The notes beneath the pieces are model-generated. The model was not told the origin of the DNA. It ran no database searches and worked only from the letters and a program-made list of their open reading frames with translations. A DNA stretch of 64,000 nt from Litoribacterium kuwaitense (GTDB lineage: Bacteria > Bacillota > Bacilli > Bacillales > DSM-28697), in contig NZ_JAALFC010000007.1 of the NCBI RefSeq assembly GCF_011058155.1, positions 45,734 to 109,733 on the forward strand, given 5' to 3'. The position numbers and the translations under genes are program-made. This document shows positions 1 to 8,203 of the stretch, one piece after another. How positions within the stretch are numbered: position 1 is the first letter of the stretch; every line of letters begins with the position of its first letter.

Positions 1-59
1 GTCATTCGGTAACTCAAAGGCAGTACATCCGTTTGATACGTCACGGCAAAGCGCATCAT
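1..59 (-). CDS. N-terminal fragment of an unidentified protein
   Basis: The window edge cuts this gene. On the minus strand a GGAGGTGAG ribosome site is followed by two adjacent ATG codons (first bases at 59 and 56), and the frame stays open to the edge, giving about 19 residues beginning MMRFAVTYQTD. The start lies about 55 bp downstream of the WYL regulator stop on the same strand, so the two may be co-transcribed. The fragment is too short for a family call. Confidence 0.55.
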   Translation of the reverse strand, partial: MMRFAVTYQTDVLPLSYRM

Positions 60-90
60 CTCACCTCCAAAACCTGATGTATTTAGTATA

Positions 91-116
91 CTTCGCGAAG
101 TGACAGCTTCTGTCAC
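91..116. promoter_or_regulatory. Two adjacent perfect palindromes between WYL regulator and next gene
   Basis: A 10-bp palindrome (CTTCGCGAAG, 91-100) abuts a 7-3-7 inverted repeat (GTGACAG-CTT-CTGTCAC, 100-116). The second overlaps the stop codon of the regulator and both sit just upstream of the next minus-strand gene. They could be an operator for that gene, perhaps bound by the WYL regulator, or an RNA hairpin between co-transcribed genes. No T-tract follows, so a terminator is unlikely. Confidence 0.4.
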
Positions 117-1123
117 TGGATAGAAAACTGTTGCGACTTTTTTAATTGTTCGTATTGCTGGCGATACTCTTCTGCGAGCTCATCCCTCACATCAACTGGC
201 TCCAACAGCTCTGCTTTCAAGCCAAATTGTCGTACCCAACGTAAAAATTCCAGCTTACTTTTAACAGTTGCACGCAAAAGCACCGAACCATCTTCACATG
301 TGGTGACTTCAGTATCGACGTAAAAGGTTAACTCTTGGATATATCGTGCTGTTTGTGAATTAAAACGTACAACAAAGTGCGTTTCTTCCTCATCCCCATT
401 AAAAATGCCCCAGCTTTTTTCAAGATAAGACTCAATGGAAAAATGAGGATTCATCGTAAACGTCTCGTCCGTCAAGTGGACGTGCTTAAAACGATCTAAT
501 CGAAACGTCCGCATCTCCTGCTTGTTCTCGCAAAATGCGACTAAATATAAATGTCCAAGCCGCGGAACAATGTAGTATGGATGTATCAGCCTTTCTGATA
601 TTTGGTCGCGAGTAATGCCGTAATACCTTACATCAAGTATTTTATTTCCCGTCATTCCACGAATAATGAGCGGCATTAAACTCCCCTCGTGGCGGTCTTT
701 ACCCGCTTCTTGGAAACGAATCCTCTCCCCGAGACCTTGCGACAAGCTTTCCACCTGATCTTGAGCAGTTCCCTTCGTATACATCTTCATTTTCTCTAAA
801 CCAGATTGATAGATATCATACGCAGCGTCATCTGTCACATGCCCTTGCAAGAGACGCGGGTAAATCGTCAAGGCGAGCCACTCTTCAGCCGAAAGGAACC
901 TTTGACTGGGCACAGGCGATTGAACGAGGGAATAACCAAGCTTTGGATCAGACACAATTTGATAACCGACATCGTCCAGCAAGTTGATATCACGTATGAC
1001 TGTCCGCGATGACACTTGAAAATACTCGGAGAGCTCATGATTCGTCATAAATTCGCGTTCAGTTAACAGCCGTTGAATCGTGAGAATTCTTTCTAATTGC
1101 TTAAATGTACGATTTTGCCCCAT
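113..1123 (-). CDS. HTH and WYL domain transcriptional regulator (YafY type)
   Basis: This 336-residue protein has an N-terminal DeoR-like winged helix (about residues 10-65, with SSRTVIRDINLLDDVGY as the recognition region) and a central WYL domain (about 150-225). The WYL signature is present as HPYYIVPRLGHLYLVAF followed by the FRLDR motif, so the namesake Trp is replaced by Leu. WYL domains of this family sense ligands, often nucleic acids or nucleotides, and regulate a neighbouring gene. ATG at 1123 is preceded by a GGAGATGAG site. The partial gene downstream on the same strand is the natural target candidate. The family is clear but the ligand and targets are unknown. Confidence 0.85.
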   Translation of the reverse strand: MGQNRTFKQLERILTIQRLLTEREFMTNHELSEYFQVSSRTVIRDINLLDDVGYQIVSDPKLGYSLVQSPVPSQRFLSAEEWLALTIYPRLLQGHVTDDAAYDIYQSGLEKMKMYTKGTAQDQVESLSQGLGERIRFQEAGKDRHEGSLMPLIIRGMTGNKILDVRYYGITRDQISERLIHPYYIVPRLGHLYLVAFCENKQEMRTFRLDRFKHVHLTDETFTMNPHFSIESYLEKSWGIFNGDEEETHFVVRFNSQTARYIQELTFYVDTEVTTCEDGSVLLRATVKSKLEFLRWVRQFGLKAELLEPVDVRDELAEEYRQQYEQLKKSQQFSIQ

Positions 1124-1323
1124 AGCAACTCATCTCCAATAATAGAAAAATCACCCACCGATCCAAGTATACAATCGTTTGAGGACTTTAGGAACAGATT
1201 TTAACCAAATCATTTACTATTTCATATAATGACGACGCTCTTTTTGTGCCTATGGACTCAGCATCAGACGTTATTCATGTATGAGCAATGAATGTTTTCG
1301 TGTAAAAAGAACCACCGCTGGAT

Positions 1324-1486
1324 GAATTATGCTAAACTGATTGTTGAACAATTTGCCAGTAGAGATGTATTGAAATAACACTATTGGAAGTAGACGGATA
1401 TAGAAGTGCTCTAAACTGCTTGTAAAGGGCATTGCCGAAGAAATTGATAGCTTTTTCACACTAGCTAAAGGGGGAGCGTACGACTG
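1324..1486 (+). pseudogene. Possible decayed coding remnant, unidentified
   Basis: Three consecutive open segments in shifting frames read like one protein: MNYAKLIVEQFASRDVLK, then TLLEVDGYRSALNCL, then GIAEEIDSFFTLAKGGAYDC. The amphipathic composition and the head-to-tail joining across two frame changes suggest an old gene degraded by frameshifts. No family is recognised and chance cannot be excluded. It lies just upstream of the degenerate CRISPR-like unit on the same strand. Confidence 0.22.
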
Positions 1487-1514
1487 TTAAGTCTCTACTT
1501 CCAATCGTAGTATT

Positions 1515-1590
1515 TATTTATCTGAACTATGCGGGCTATAAAGTAAGACTAAATTTGCTATATTTTATCTGAACGACGTGGGTTTTTGTA
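1515..1590 (+). repeat. Degenerate two-repeat CRISPR-like unit (repeat, 18-nt gap, repeat)
   Basis: Two sequences resemble the 29-bp repeat of the array at 5851. The first (1515-1543) matches 22 of 29 positions, including TCTGAAC, the central GGG and the TATAAAG tail. The second (1562-1590) matches 21 of 29, including TTTTATCTGAACG and GTGGGTT but with a degraded 3' end. They are 18 nt apart, far shorter than the 33-39 nt spacers of the main array, and have the same orientation. An intrinsic terminator hairpin follows at once. The layout resembles the crRNA-like antitoxin or regulator RNAs known beside some type I CRISPR systems (CreA type), but a worn-out array end is equally possible. No promoter or target was identified. 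Confidence 0.6.
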
Positions 1591-1637
1591 AAAAAAGCTC
1601 CGTACCGATGTTACTCGATTTCAGTACGGAGCTTTTT
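1591..1637. terminator. Bidirectional intrinsic terminator
   Basis: GCTCCGTAC (1597-1605) pairs with GTACGGAGC (1624-1632). A-runs on the left and T-runs on the right flank the stem, so it can terminate transcription in both directions. On the minus strand it directly follows the stop codon of the large SLH gene. On the plus strand it would end any RNA from the degenerate CRISPR-like unit. Confidence 0.85.
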
Positions 1638-4600
1638 CTATTCAGCTATCATTTCTAAGATGATTACGACGGCTTCCGCACGGGTAGCCGTTTTTTGTGG
1701 TTTAAATGTGTCGTCTGGGTAACCTGTAACAACCTTGTGAGCGGCTGCTGTTGCGACAGCGGATTGTGCCCACGACGAAATCTCGTTTCGATCAGAAAAA
1801 GACAAGGCGATTTCCATCGGTTCCAGCCTTAATCCTCGTACAAGCATCACTGCCATCTGTTCTCGGGTGATCGGCTCATCCGGCGCGAAGGTCTGCCCGT
1901 CCTTTCCTGTAATAAATCCTGCCCGGTCGGCAACGGCGATCGCTTTTTCCGCCCAATGCCCTTGGACGTCTTTGAATTCACTTGGCCCGACACGCTTATC
2001 TTCCATACCTAATGCTTTCACGATTGTCGAAATAAACTCAGCTCGTGTCATCGGTCGATCCGGGTGAAAGCGATCGTCTAAATAGCCGCTGATCGCTTGT
2101 TGTCTCACGAGCGCCTTGATGTCTGCTTCTGCCCAGTGGCCGTCGATGTCGGTGAAATGAACTGGTGGGTTATGGACGGCTGTAACTGTGCTCGGTTGTT
2201 CGATTTCCGTCGTGATGGACGTCAATGCGTCCTCATTTTCGACACGCGCTTGGATGAGTCGTGCTTCTTTCTTATCTTCTTCGATAAGTGCGTAAACGTC
2301 TTTTACCGACTCAACGTTTTGAAATGACAATGTTACGGTCATACCCGCCACATGATCTCCTTCGATCCGAACGGAAGAAGACAGCCGCTGTCCATTATTA
2401 GTCAGCTCACTTAATACTTGCTCGGTTTCTTCATCAATTCCTTCCGTCACCATCCACGTCATTCCTTCGTCGGAGGGCTCTTCCTTTAGTATTTCAACAG
2501 GAATGGACAGTGTGGCTTCTTCCATTCGGACACGGACACCGATTGCTTGCTCGACAAAGGTTTTTACAGCCCGATCTGTCAAGTGAAAAAGAGTGTCATC
2601 GGCAGACGCTTCATTGGTTTGCACAAGATCAAGCGTGATCGTATCTACGCTTTGACCGTCTGCTTGATCTATCGCTTCTTCAATTAGATCATAATGAACA
2701 GTCACTTGATCTTGAATACGTCCAGCTTTATTTTCACGAACGACGTCAAAGGCAATACGTTCATCATCCTCTTCCCCTGCGTATATATAAGCCATGCTCG
2801 TATGTTTGCTTTCCTCGGTAGACTGATGATCTTCAGCTTCATCCCGATCACGCTCTCTATCCTTGTCACCTTCAGAAGCATCATCATGATCATTCGGCGC
2901 CTCCTCACGAATGACGGTCACGACATACGTAGTTCGCTCACCGTTCGGGGCTGTGACGATGATGGGGATGGTGTTTTCTCCAACAAGCACTTTCGTCGTA
3001 TGCTCGTCTTCCGTCCTGCCGCCAATGCTTACTGTTGCCTCAGACTCAAACGCCTCAGCAATGATAGTGATTTCGTTTTCTTTATGATCAAGGCCGACGG
3101 TATAGTGCTTCGTCCCTGGATCAAAACTGGGCGCAAGGGTTCCTTTATTGGTCTGAAGTGTTGCTAAATTCGCGTTATTCGACAGCTCTCTTGTAACTTG
3201 AATGGTATATGTTTTGACCGTCCCATCCTGTGCCGTCACAACGATTGCGATGTCATTTTCTCCAACGTTCAAGCGGACCTCTTTTTCGGACGTTTCCTCA
3301 CCATTAATGGCAATAGATCCCGCCTTGTCTTCTAACTCAGCCACCACTGTGACATCTTCGACATCGTGATTCACCCTTACTTGATATGCATCGATCGCCG
3401 GTGAAAACGAGGGTGTCAGCTCGCTTTCGCTCACGGTCAAATCAACCAGATTGGCATTACTGGACGGAAGAACCGACACAGCATGCGACGGAAAGCTTTC
3501 CATTCCACATACTAATTGTGTCACCGTATATCCGCTCCCAAACGGCACGTTTACAAAAACAAAATCACCTTTGGCATCAACGGTCGCTGTGGCAATGTCA
3601 TCACCGGCTGCATCATATAAAGTGAGCTCTGCATTTTCCTCAGCACCTCGAACTGTAATGCTCTGTTCTGCACCGAAGCTGCCTTCAACATCGACCCTCA
3701 CAGGGAGAACATGAACTTCGCGTGTGAGGCTTGCCTCATGACCGGCCTTGTCTGACACCTTATAGGTAATGTCATACGTGCCGATCACCTCTTCATCGAC
3801 AGGGTTATCGACGAATATGTCATCCGTCACATCTCCGTCTAAAAGATCAAAGGCGGTCGCCCCTTCATCGGTATAGCTTTCTCCTCGTTCAATTTGAACC
3901 AACGGTGGACCGTTCAATGTCATGACAGGTGGTTCCGTATCAATCGTGTACACTTCCGTTAATACATCAGACTTGTTTCCCGCGGCATCGACTTGCATCG
4001 CTTTTAACGTTGTCGTAGTCGAGAACGTTATTGGGTCTGTATAAACCGTACTTAAAGGCGATGGTTCGGTTTCGTCTAACGTATAATAAATGGACGCTTC
4101 TGATTCCCCGCTCAGCGCAACAGTCTGTTCGCTCGAGTATACGCCCCCGGAAATGTTGACCGTAGGCTCTAAAGCGACGAGATCAAGTGAATCATCCGCT
4201 TCAATCGCCGCTAATTTTGGATAACGCCCGCCAAACCATTGCCATACGGTACTGTCCCAATCTGCCTCATCATAAGCTTGCCGCGCTATCATCTCCGGTG
4301 TGCTTTTTCCTATACCTCCTGCGCTCTCCGTGACTCCGGTAGTGTCTGTATTCCAAAACGAATGAATGACGTCACCCTCATTAATGGCGACTAAACCACC
4401 TGCCTCTTCGTGCGTGCTTACGACATCAATATGTCCAATGGCATACGATTCCACAATCGTTCCGTGATTTTCTGAAACGAGGCCACCCAGATGATAAGCC
4501 CCTTCAACATCTCCTGTCGCATATGATTGTTCCACCGTTCCAGAGTTGATGATACCAACTAAACCACCACTGGCCGCGCTGTTCACCATATCGCCAAGGG

Positions 4601-5381
4601 CATACGATTGAATAATGTCACCTGCCTCGTCTCTCGTTCCTAAAATACCAACAAGACCGCCTGCCTCAAAGGCATTCTCAACATGTCCTGTTGCATATGA
4701 AGCAACGATTGATCCTGCTTTCGCGTAACCCACCAGACCGCCAACACCATGATTATTAGAAGATTTTGGCCGGATGTACACGTCTGCTGAAGAGTCTTCG
4801 ATCGTTCCTTGATTCACACCAACAAGACCACCAATCCTCGCCTCTCCACCTTCGATTTTTCCGGTGACGGATGCATTATAAATCGTCCCATGATTTTCTC
4901 CTGTCAACCCGCCGATGTGACTACTCGAACAGCCTTGGATGTCTATGTTTTCCATTCTTATGTTTTGCAAAGTCCCCTCAGACGTCGCAAACAAGCCAAT
5001 GAAGGGACGCATACAAGACATCGGATCATTATTTGGCACATGAATGACCATATTTCGAATCATATGTCCCTTGCCATCAAAATGACCGCTGAATCGCTTC
5101 GGTTCTGCCATAGGATCATTTAGGTCTGAACCGATGGGACGCCAATGCGTATAGCTGCTTAAATCGATATCGTCGCTAAGCTCAAAATAAACGTTTGGGT
5201 CTTCAGTATACGCTCTGACTTGATCCAATTGCTCAGCGGTGTCGATCATGTACGGCTCATCAATTGTTCCGGACCCTCCGGCAAATGGCGAGCTCGCCTC
5301 AGCATGTAAACTAAATAAAGATAAGAATATCGCCAGCCCAACAATTGCATAACGAGCTAATGCATTCACTTGATACTTCAT
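1638..5381 (-). CDS. Giant S-layer-homology surface protein with GLUG repeats
   Basis: A secreted protein of about 1,247 residues anchored to the cell wall. The start chosen is the ATG at 5381, which has a GGAGAGGG ribosome site and opens a signal peptide (MKYQVNALARYAIVGLAIFL, cut after HAEA). The upstream in-frame extension has no signal-like N-terminus. In order there are GLUG-type repeats (about 150-370, recurring GGLVG...GTI...SYATG), a chitobiase C-terminal-like Ig domain (about 405-480), a DUF5011-type Ig domain (about 485-560), two cadherin-like beta-sandwich domains (about 640-830), an acidic Asp/Glu/Arg linker (about 835-870), an unassigned region, and three SLH domains at the C-terminus (about 1075-1245) that bind pyruvylated secondary wall polymer. 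The mix suggests an adhesin or polysaccharide-interacting surface protein. No catalytic domain is evident. Confidence 0.88.
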   Translation of the reverse strand: MKYQVNALARYAIVGLAIFLSLFSLHAEASSPFAGGSGTIDEPYMIDTAEQLDQVRAYTEDPNVYFELSDDIDLSSYTHWRPIGSDLNDPMAEPKRFSGHFDGKGHMIRNMVIHVPNNDPMSCMRPFIGLFATSEGTLQNIRMENIDIQGCSSSHIGGLTGENHGTIYNASVTGKIEGGEARIGGLVGVNQGTIEDSSADVYIRPKSSNNHGVGGLVGYAKAGSIVASYATGHVENAFEAGGLVGILGTRDEAGDIIQSYALGDMVNSAASGGLVGIINSGTVEQSYATGDVEGAYHLGGLVSENHGTIVESYAIGHIDVVSTHEEAGGLVAINEGDVIHSFWNTDTTGVTESAGGIGKSTPEMIARQAYDEADWDSTVWQWFGGRYPKLAAIEADDSLDLVALEPTVNISGGVYSSEQTVALSGESEASIYYTLDETEPSPLSTVYTDPITFSTTTTLKAMQVDAAGNKSDVLTEVYTIDTEPPVMTLNGPPLVQIERGESYTDEGATAFDLLDGDVTDDIFVDNPVDEEVIGTYDITYKVSDKAGHEASLTREVHVLPVRVDVEGSFGAEQSITVRGAEENAELTLYDAAGDDIATATVDAKGDFVFVNVPFGSGYTVTQLVCGMESFPSHAVSVLPSSNANLVDLTVSESELTPSFSPAIDAYQVRVNHDVEDVTVVAELEDKAGSIAINGEETSEKEVRLNVGENDIAIVVTAQDGTVKTYTIQVTRELSNNANLATLQTNKGTLAPSFDPGTKHYTVGLDHKENEITIIAEAFESEATVSIGGRTEDEHTTKVLVGENTIPIIVTAPNGERTTYVVTVIREEAPNDHDDASEGDKDRERDRDEAEDHQSTEESKHTSMAYIYAGEEDDERIAFDVVRENKAGRIQDQVTVHYDLIEEAIDQADGQSVDTITLDLVQTNEASADDTLFHLTDRAVKTFVEQAIGVRVRMEEATLSIPVEILKEEPSDEGMTWMVTEGIDEETEQVLSELTNNGQRLSSSVRIEGDHVAGMTVTLSFQNVESVKDVYALIEEDKKEARLIQARVENEDALTSITTEIEQPSTVTAVHNPPVHFTDIDGHWAEADIKALVRQQAISGYLDDRFHPDRPMTRAEFISTIVKALGMEDKRVGPSEFKDVQGHWAEKAIAVADRAGFITGKDGQTFAPDEPITREQMAVMLVRGLRLEPMEIALSFSDRNEISSWAQSAVATAAAHKVVTGYPDDTFKPQKTATRAEAVVIILEMIAE

Positions 5382-5459
5382 AACCCTCTCCTCTCGAATC
5401 ATCTTCACAAACACCCTTACACATTGGACAGAAGTGCTGTCATTATAAACGAACAAAAG

Positions 5460-5850
5460 AACGCTGTTATTAAGAACGAGAAAATTGTGACTTAAAGCAA
5501 CGATTTTATGACTTTCATATGACGATCAATAGGACTTTTGTCACCGACTGATTCAAGTGACCGAAGATTGTTTAAACAATAGGCATCCTTCATTAAGATA
5601 ACGAGGGACAGGGATTTTATGGTATGATAGATGAAACAACGTTAGAAACAGTAACAATTTGTTTAAATTTGCAGCGAATCGGTTTTTCGGGTGAAACGCT
5701 AAAAGTCATGGCGCTCTAAGAACACAGACCAGATTAGAATAATTTTAAATACACGACTGAAGGTTCACTGCAAAATGAAAAGAATTGTTTCAACGCCCAT
5801 CTCCGCTGAACCTTAGAGCGAGAAGGGATTTCGCCGGGTGGATTTAGAGG
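5460..5850 (+). promoter_or_regulatory. Leader region of the CRISPR array
   Basis: This 390-bp AT-rich stretch has no convincing gene and lies upstream of the first repeat, on the side opposite the degenerate array end, so it is the expected leader. It holds an extended -10 element (TGG-TATGAT, 5620-5628) and an inverted repeat (AGGTTCA near 5761 with TGAACCT near 5808). A 31-codon frame from ATG 5624 lacks a ribosome site and is not called. Confidence 0.55.
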
Positions 5851-6924
5851 GTTTTATCTGAACGTAGTGGGTTATAAAGTGCCATACAGCACAAGTTTTT
5901 TAAACTCTGTGATTGGGTTTTATCTGAACGTAGTGGGTTATAAAGTTGAGTTGGGGTGTGTCGAAGGAAATCTTGACAGTCGGTTTTATCTGAACGTAGT
6001 GGGTTATAAAGTCTGTTGGATTTAACTTAGCTAACCTCATTGCTTGTTTGTTTTATCTGAACGTAGTGGGTTATAAAGTAATGGTGAGCCTGTTTATACA
6101 GTCGAAAGCGATAGGCGTTTTATCTGAACGTAGTGGGTTATAAAGATTTTTTAGGTGTGACGTCTTCAGCCTTAGGCAAACTGTGTTTTATCTGAACGTA
6201 GTGGGTTATAAAGCCATCTCAATGATCCAGGCACCTTGCAACGACTCAGTTTTATCTGAACGTAGTGGGTTATAAAGTGATATTCGCAATCTTGCAAATG
6301 TTGAATCTGGTGGTTTTATCTGAACGTAGTGGGTTATAAAGCTAATTGCTGCAAATAAGCAAAACGTTGCATTTTTTGTTTTATCTGAACGTAGTGGGTT
6401 ATAAAGAGTGCCCCTTGTACTACTATGTGCTGCGCCATTACGTTTTATCTGAACGTAGTGGGTTATAAAGCAATCATTAAGAGATTTTATTGAATCTAAG
6501 AAAGTGTTTTATCTGAACGTAGTGGGTTATAAAGAGAAAAATGCGAAGCAAAGGGATTTTGAGAAAGATGTTTTATCTGAACGTAGTGGGTTATAAAGTT
6601 GTATACGATATGTATAAGTTTATAGCAGATCGCGTTTTATCTGAACGTAGTGGGTTATAAAGCAATAACTCTTATGCGTCAACTAGCATTATCAACTGTT
6701 TTATCTGAACGTAGTGGGTTATAAAGAACTGTGCTCGCCATTCTTTGATCGATTGGCTTATCGTTTTATCTGAACGTAGTGGGTTATAAAGTGAGGGGGG
6801 TGTTTCGTATGGCCAAGCCGTCGAAGAAGTTTTATCTGAACGTAGTGGGTTATAAAGTTTAAAGACGAACCTAAGCGGAGTCATCGCGCAAAGGTGTTTT
6901 ATCTGAACGTAGTGGGTTATAAAT
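5851..6924 (+). CRISPR. CRISPR array, 17 repeats and 16 spacers, type I-B-like repeat, no adjacent cas genes
   Basis: The 29-bp repeat begins GTTTTATCTGAAC and ends GGGTTATAAAG. Copies start at 5851, 5917, 5983, 6050, 6117, 6185, 6249, 6313, 6378, 6444, 6506, 6570, 6634, 6698, 6763, 6829 and 6896. All read as identical except the last, whose final base is T. Spacers are 33-39 nt. Recalled from knowledge, the repeat has the same length and pattern as the Clostridioides difficile type I-B repeat (GTTTTAT...AAC...GTGG...TAAA). The decayed 3' end and the terminator at 6955 fit plus-strand transcription. No cas gene was found in the 64 kb, so a remote cas locus would be needed for function. Confidence 0.97.
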
Positions 6925-6944
6925 GAAAGTAGTACGCTATAAAA
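6924..6944 (+). repeat. Degenerate 3'-half repeat fused to the end of the CRISPR array
   Basis: Immediately after the last repeat, 21 bases match the second half of the repeat (from its TGAACG to the end) at 16 positions, with no spacer between. The last full repeat has already lost its terminal G. This looks like a worn relic at the leader-distal end, perhaps from a deletion between two old repeats. Confidence 0.6.
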
Positions 6945-6954
6945 ACGCATCGCT

Positions 6955-6981
6955 AAAAGTGAGGCACGAGCCTCACTTTTT
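6955..6981 (+). terminator. Intrinsic terminator of the CRISPR array
   Basis: AAAGTGAGGC (6956-6965) pairs perfectly with GCCTCACTTT (6970-6979) across an ACGA loop, followed by T residues. It sits about 30 bp beyond the last repeat and supports transcription of the array on the plus strand. The next 180 bp hold only a small hairpin near 7027-7051. Confidence 0.85.
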
Positions 6982-7161
6982 CATATTCCATGGTTATTCT
7001 TGTTCTCACTTTGAAAATGCCATTCTGTTACAAATCATCAATTTTTTTTGATGATTTAGGTAGTGGCTTAACGTACGCTTACGAAGATGTTGACAAATAA
7101 AAATATTTTCTCTCAAAAAGCCCTCATCCTTGCTCTCCTCAACGCACGACAAACAGAGAAA

Positions 7162-7187
7162 GAGAAGGGGAACGCCCTCCCCTTCTC
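7162..7187 (-). terminator. Intrinsic terminator after tdh
   Basis: GAGAAGGGG (7162-7170) pairs with CCCCTTCTC (7179-7187). On the minus strand the stem is followed by a pyrimidine-rich tract, about 10 bp after the tdh stop codon. Confidence 0.6.
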
Positions 7188-7196
7188 ACACATGTC

Positions 7197-8163
7197 TCAC
7201 TTTTTATGAACATCGATTAATCCGAATTTTCCAGCGAGTTTCTCTAACATATCTTCGGTCATTTTCGCTAAATGATAATCCGTTTTAAATCCCCATTCTT
7301 CAATGGCGCAAGATGGATCAATGGCATTTGGCCAGCTTTCGGCAATTTGCTGCTTGATGGGATCAACGTCATAGCTTAATTCAAACTGAGGTATATGTTT
7401 TTGATCTCAGCCGCAAAGCTTTCAGGTGCTGCACTCATTCCGGTAATATTAAAGGCGTTTCGATGCGCTAAATATTGAGGATCAGCTTCCATTAACGTAA
7501 TAATCGCTTGGATCGCATCGGGCATATACATCATGTCCATATACGTCCCTTCGGCAATACTGGAAGCATATTTTCCATGCTTAATCGCTTCATAATATAT
7601 TTCTACTGCGTAATCCGTCGTTCCCCCGCCAGGTGGTGTTTCATATGAAATTAACCCTGGAAAACGTAATCCTCTTGTATCGACACCAAATTTATGAAAA
7701 TAGTAATCACAAAGGAGTTCACCTGATACTTTGTTCACTCCATACATCGTCATTGGACGTTGGATTGTATCTTGAGGTGTTTGTTCTTTTGGCGTTGCAG
7801 GACCGAATGCACCGATTGAGCTAGGGGTAAAAAATTGAACATTCAGCTCTCGTGACACTTCTAATGCATTGACCAGTCCACCCATGTTCAAATTCCACGC
7901 AAGCATAGGCTTTTGTTCTGCGGTGGCAGATAGCAAAGCGGCTAAATGGATTAATGTATCTGCCTCGTACTTTTTGACGATGTCGTACATTGCTTTTGCA
8001 TCTGTCACATCTAATAGTTCAAACGGTCCTGACTGAACGACTGGACTATCATTTTGCGAATATCAGATGCGATTACATTATTGATTCCATAAATTTCTCT
8101 CAGTTTGATGACGAGTTCTGAGCCAATTTGGCCTAATGCGCCTGTCACTAAAATTTTCTTCAT
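7197..8163 (-). pseudogene. tdh: L-threonine 3-dehydrogenase, NAD-dependent epimerase type, two single-base frameshifts
   Basis: The family oxidises L-threonine to 2-amino-3-oxobutyrate, the substrate of the neighbouring Kbl. ATG at 8163 opens [18 protein letters not shown], a Rossmann GxxGxxG nucleotide site. The frame then breaks at an A-run on the coding strand (plus-strand T-run 8052-8055) and again at a second run (7398-7402). One base restored at each site gives a continuous 322-residue protein ending in GLIDVHKK, the usual family length. The catalytic Tyr-x3-Lys is visible as YGVNKVSGE. Both lesions are one-base losses in homopolymers, so a sequencing error is as likely as inactivation. 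It follows kbl by 40 bp in the same operon. Confidence 0.85.
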
Positions 8164-8203
8164 GATCATTCCCCCAATATGAAGAATGAAGTTCCCGTTG
8201 AAT

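Noticed and set aside
1271..1459. A 62-residue minus-strand frame in the gap before the SLH gene
   Set aside because: No ribosome site, no recognisable family, and it is antisense to the more protein-like broken segments on the plus strand.
2694..3167. A 157-residue plus-strand frame inside the large SLH gene
   Set aside because: It is antisense to a clearly coding domain region (cadherin-like repeats and acidic linker) and has no ribosome site.
5664..5672. Nine-base match (TAAATTTGC) between the gap of the degenerate CRISPR-like unit and the array leader
   Set aside because: It lies in the distal part of the would-be spacer, the seed region does not match, and a nine-base match in a window of this size is expected by chance.
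5624..5719. A 31-codon frame (MIDETTLETVTICLNLQRIG...) in the CRISPR leader, considered as a cas remnant or leader gene
   Set aside because: No ribosome site precedes the ATG, which overlaps a good -10 element. No Cas family similarity is recognised.
6672..6950. A 92-residue minus-strand frame across the CRISPR repeats
   Set aside because: It is a repetitive by-product of the repeats (recurrent YNPLRSDK) with no ribosome site.
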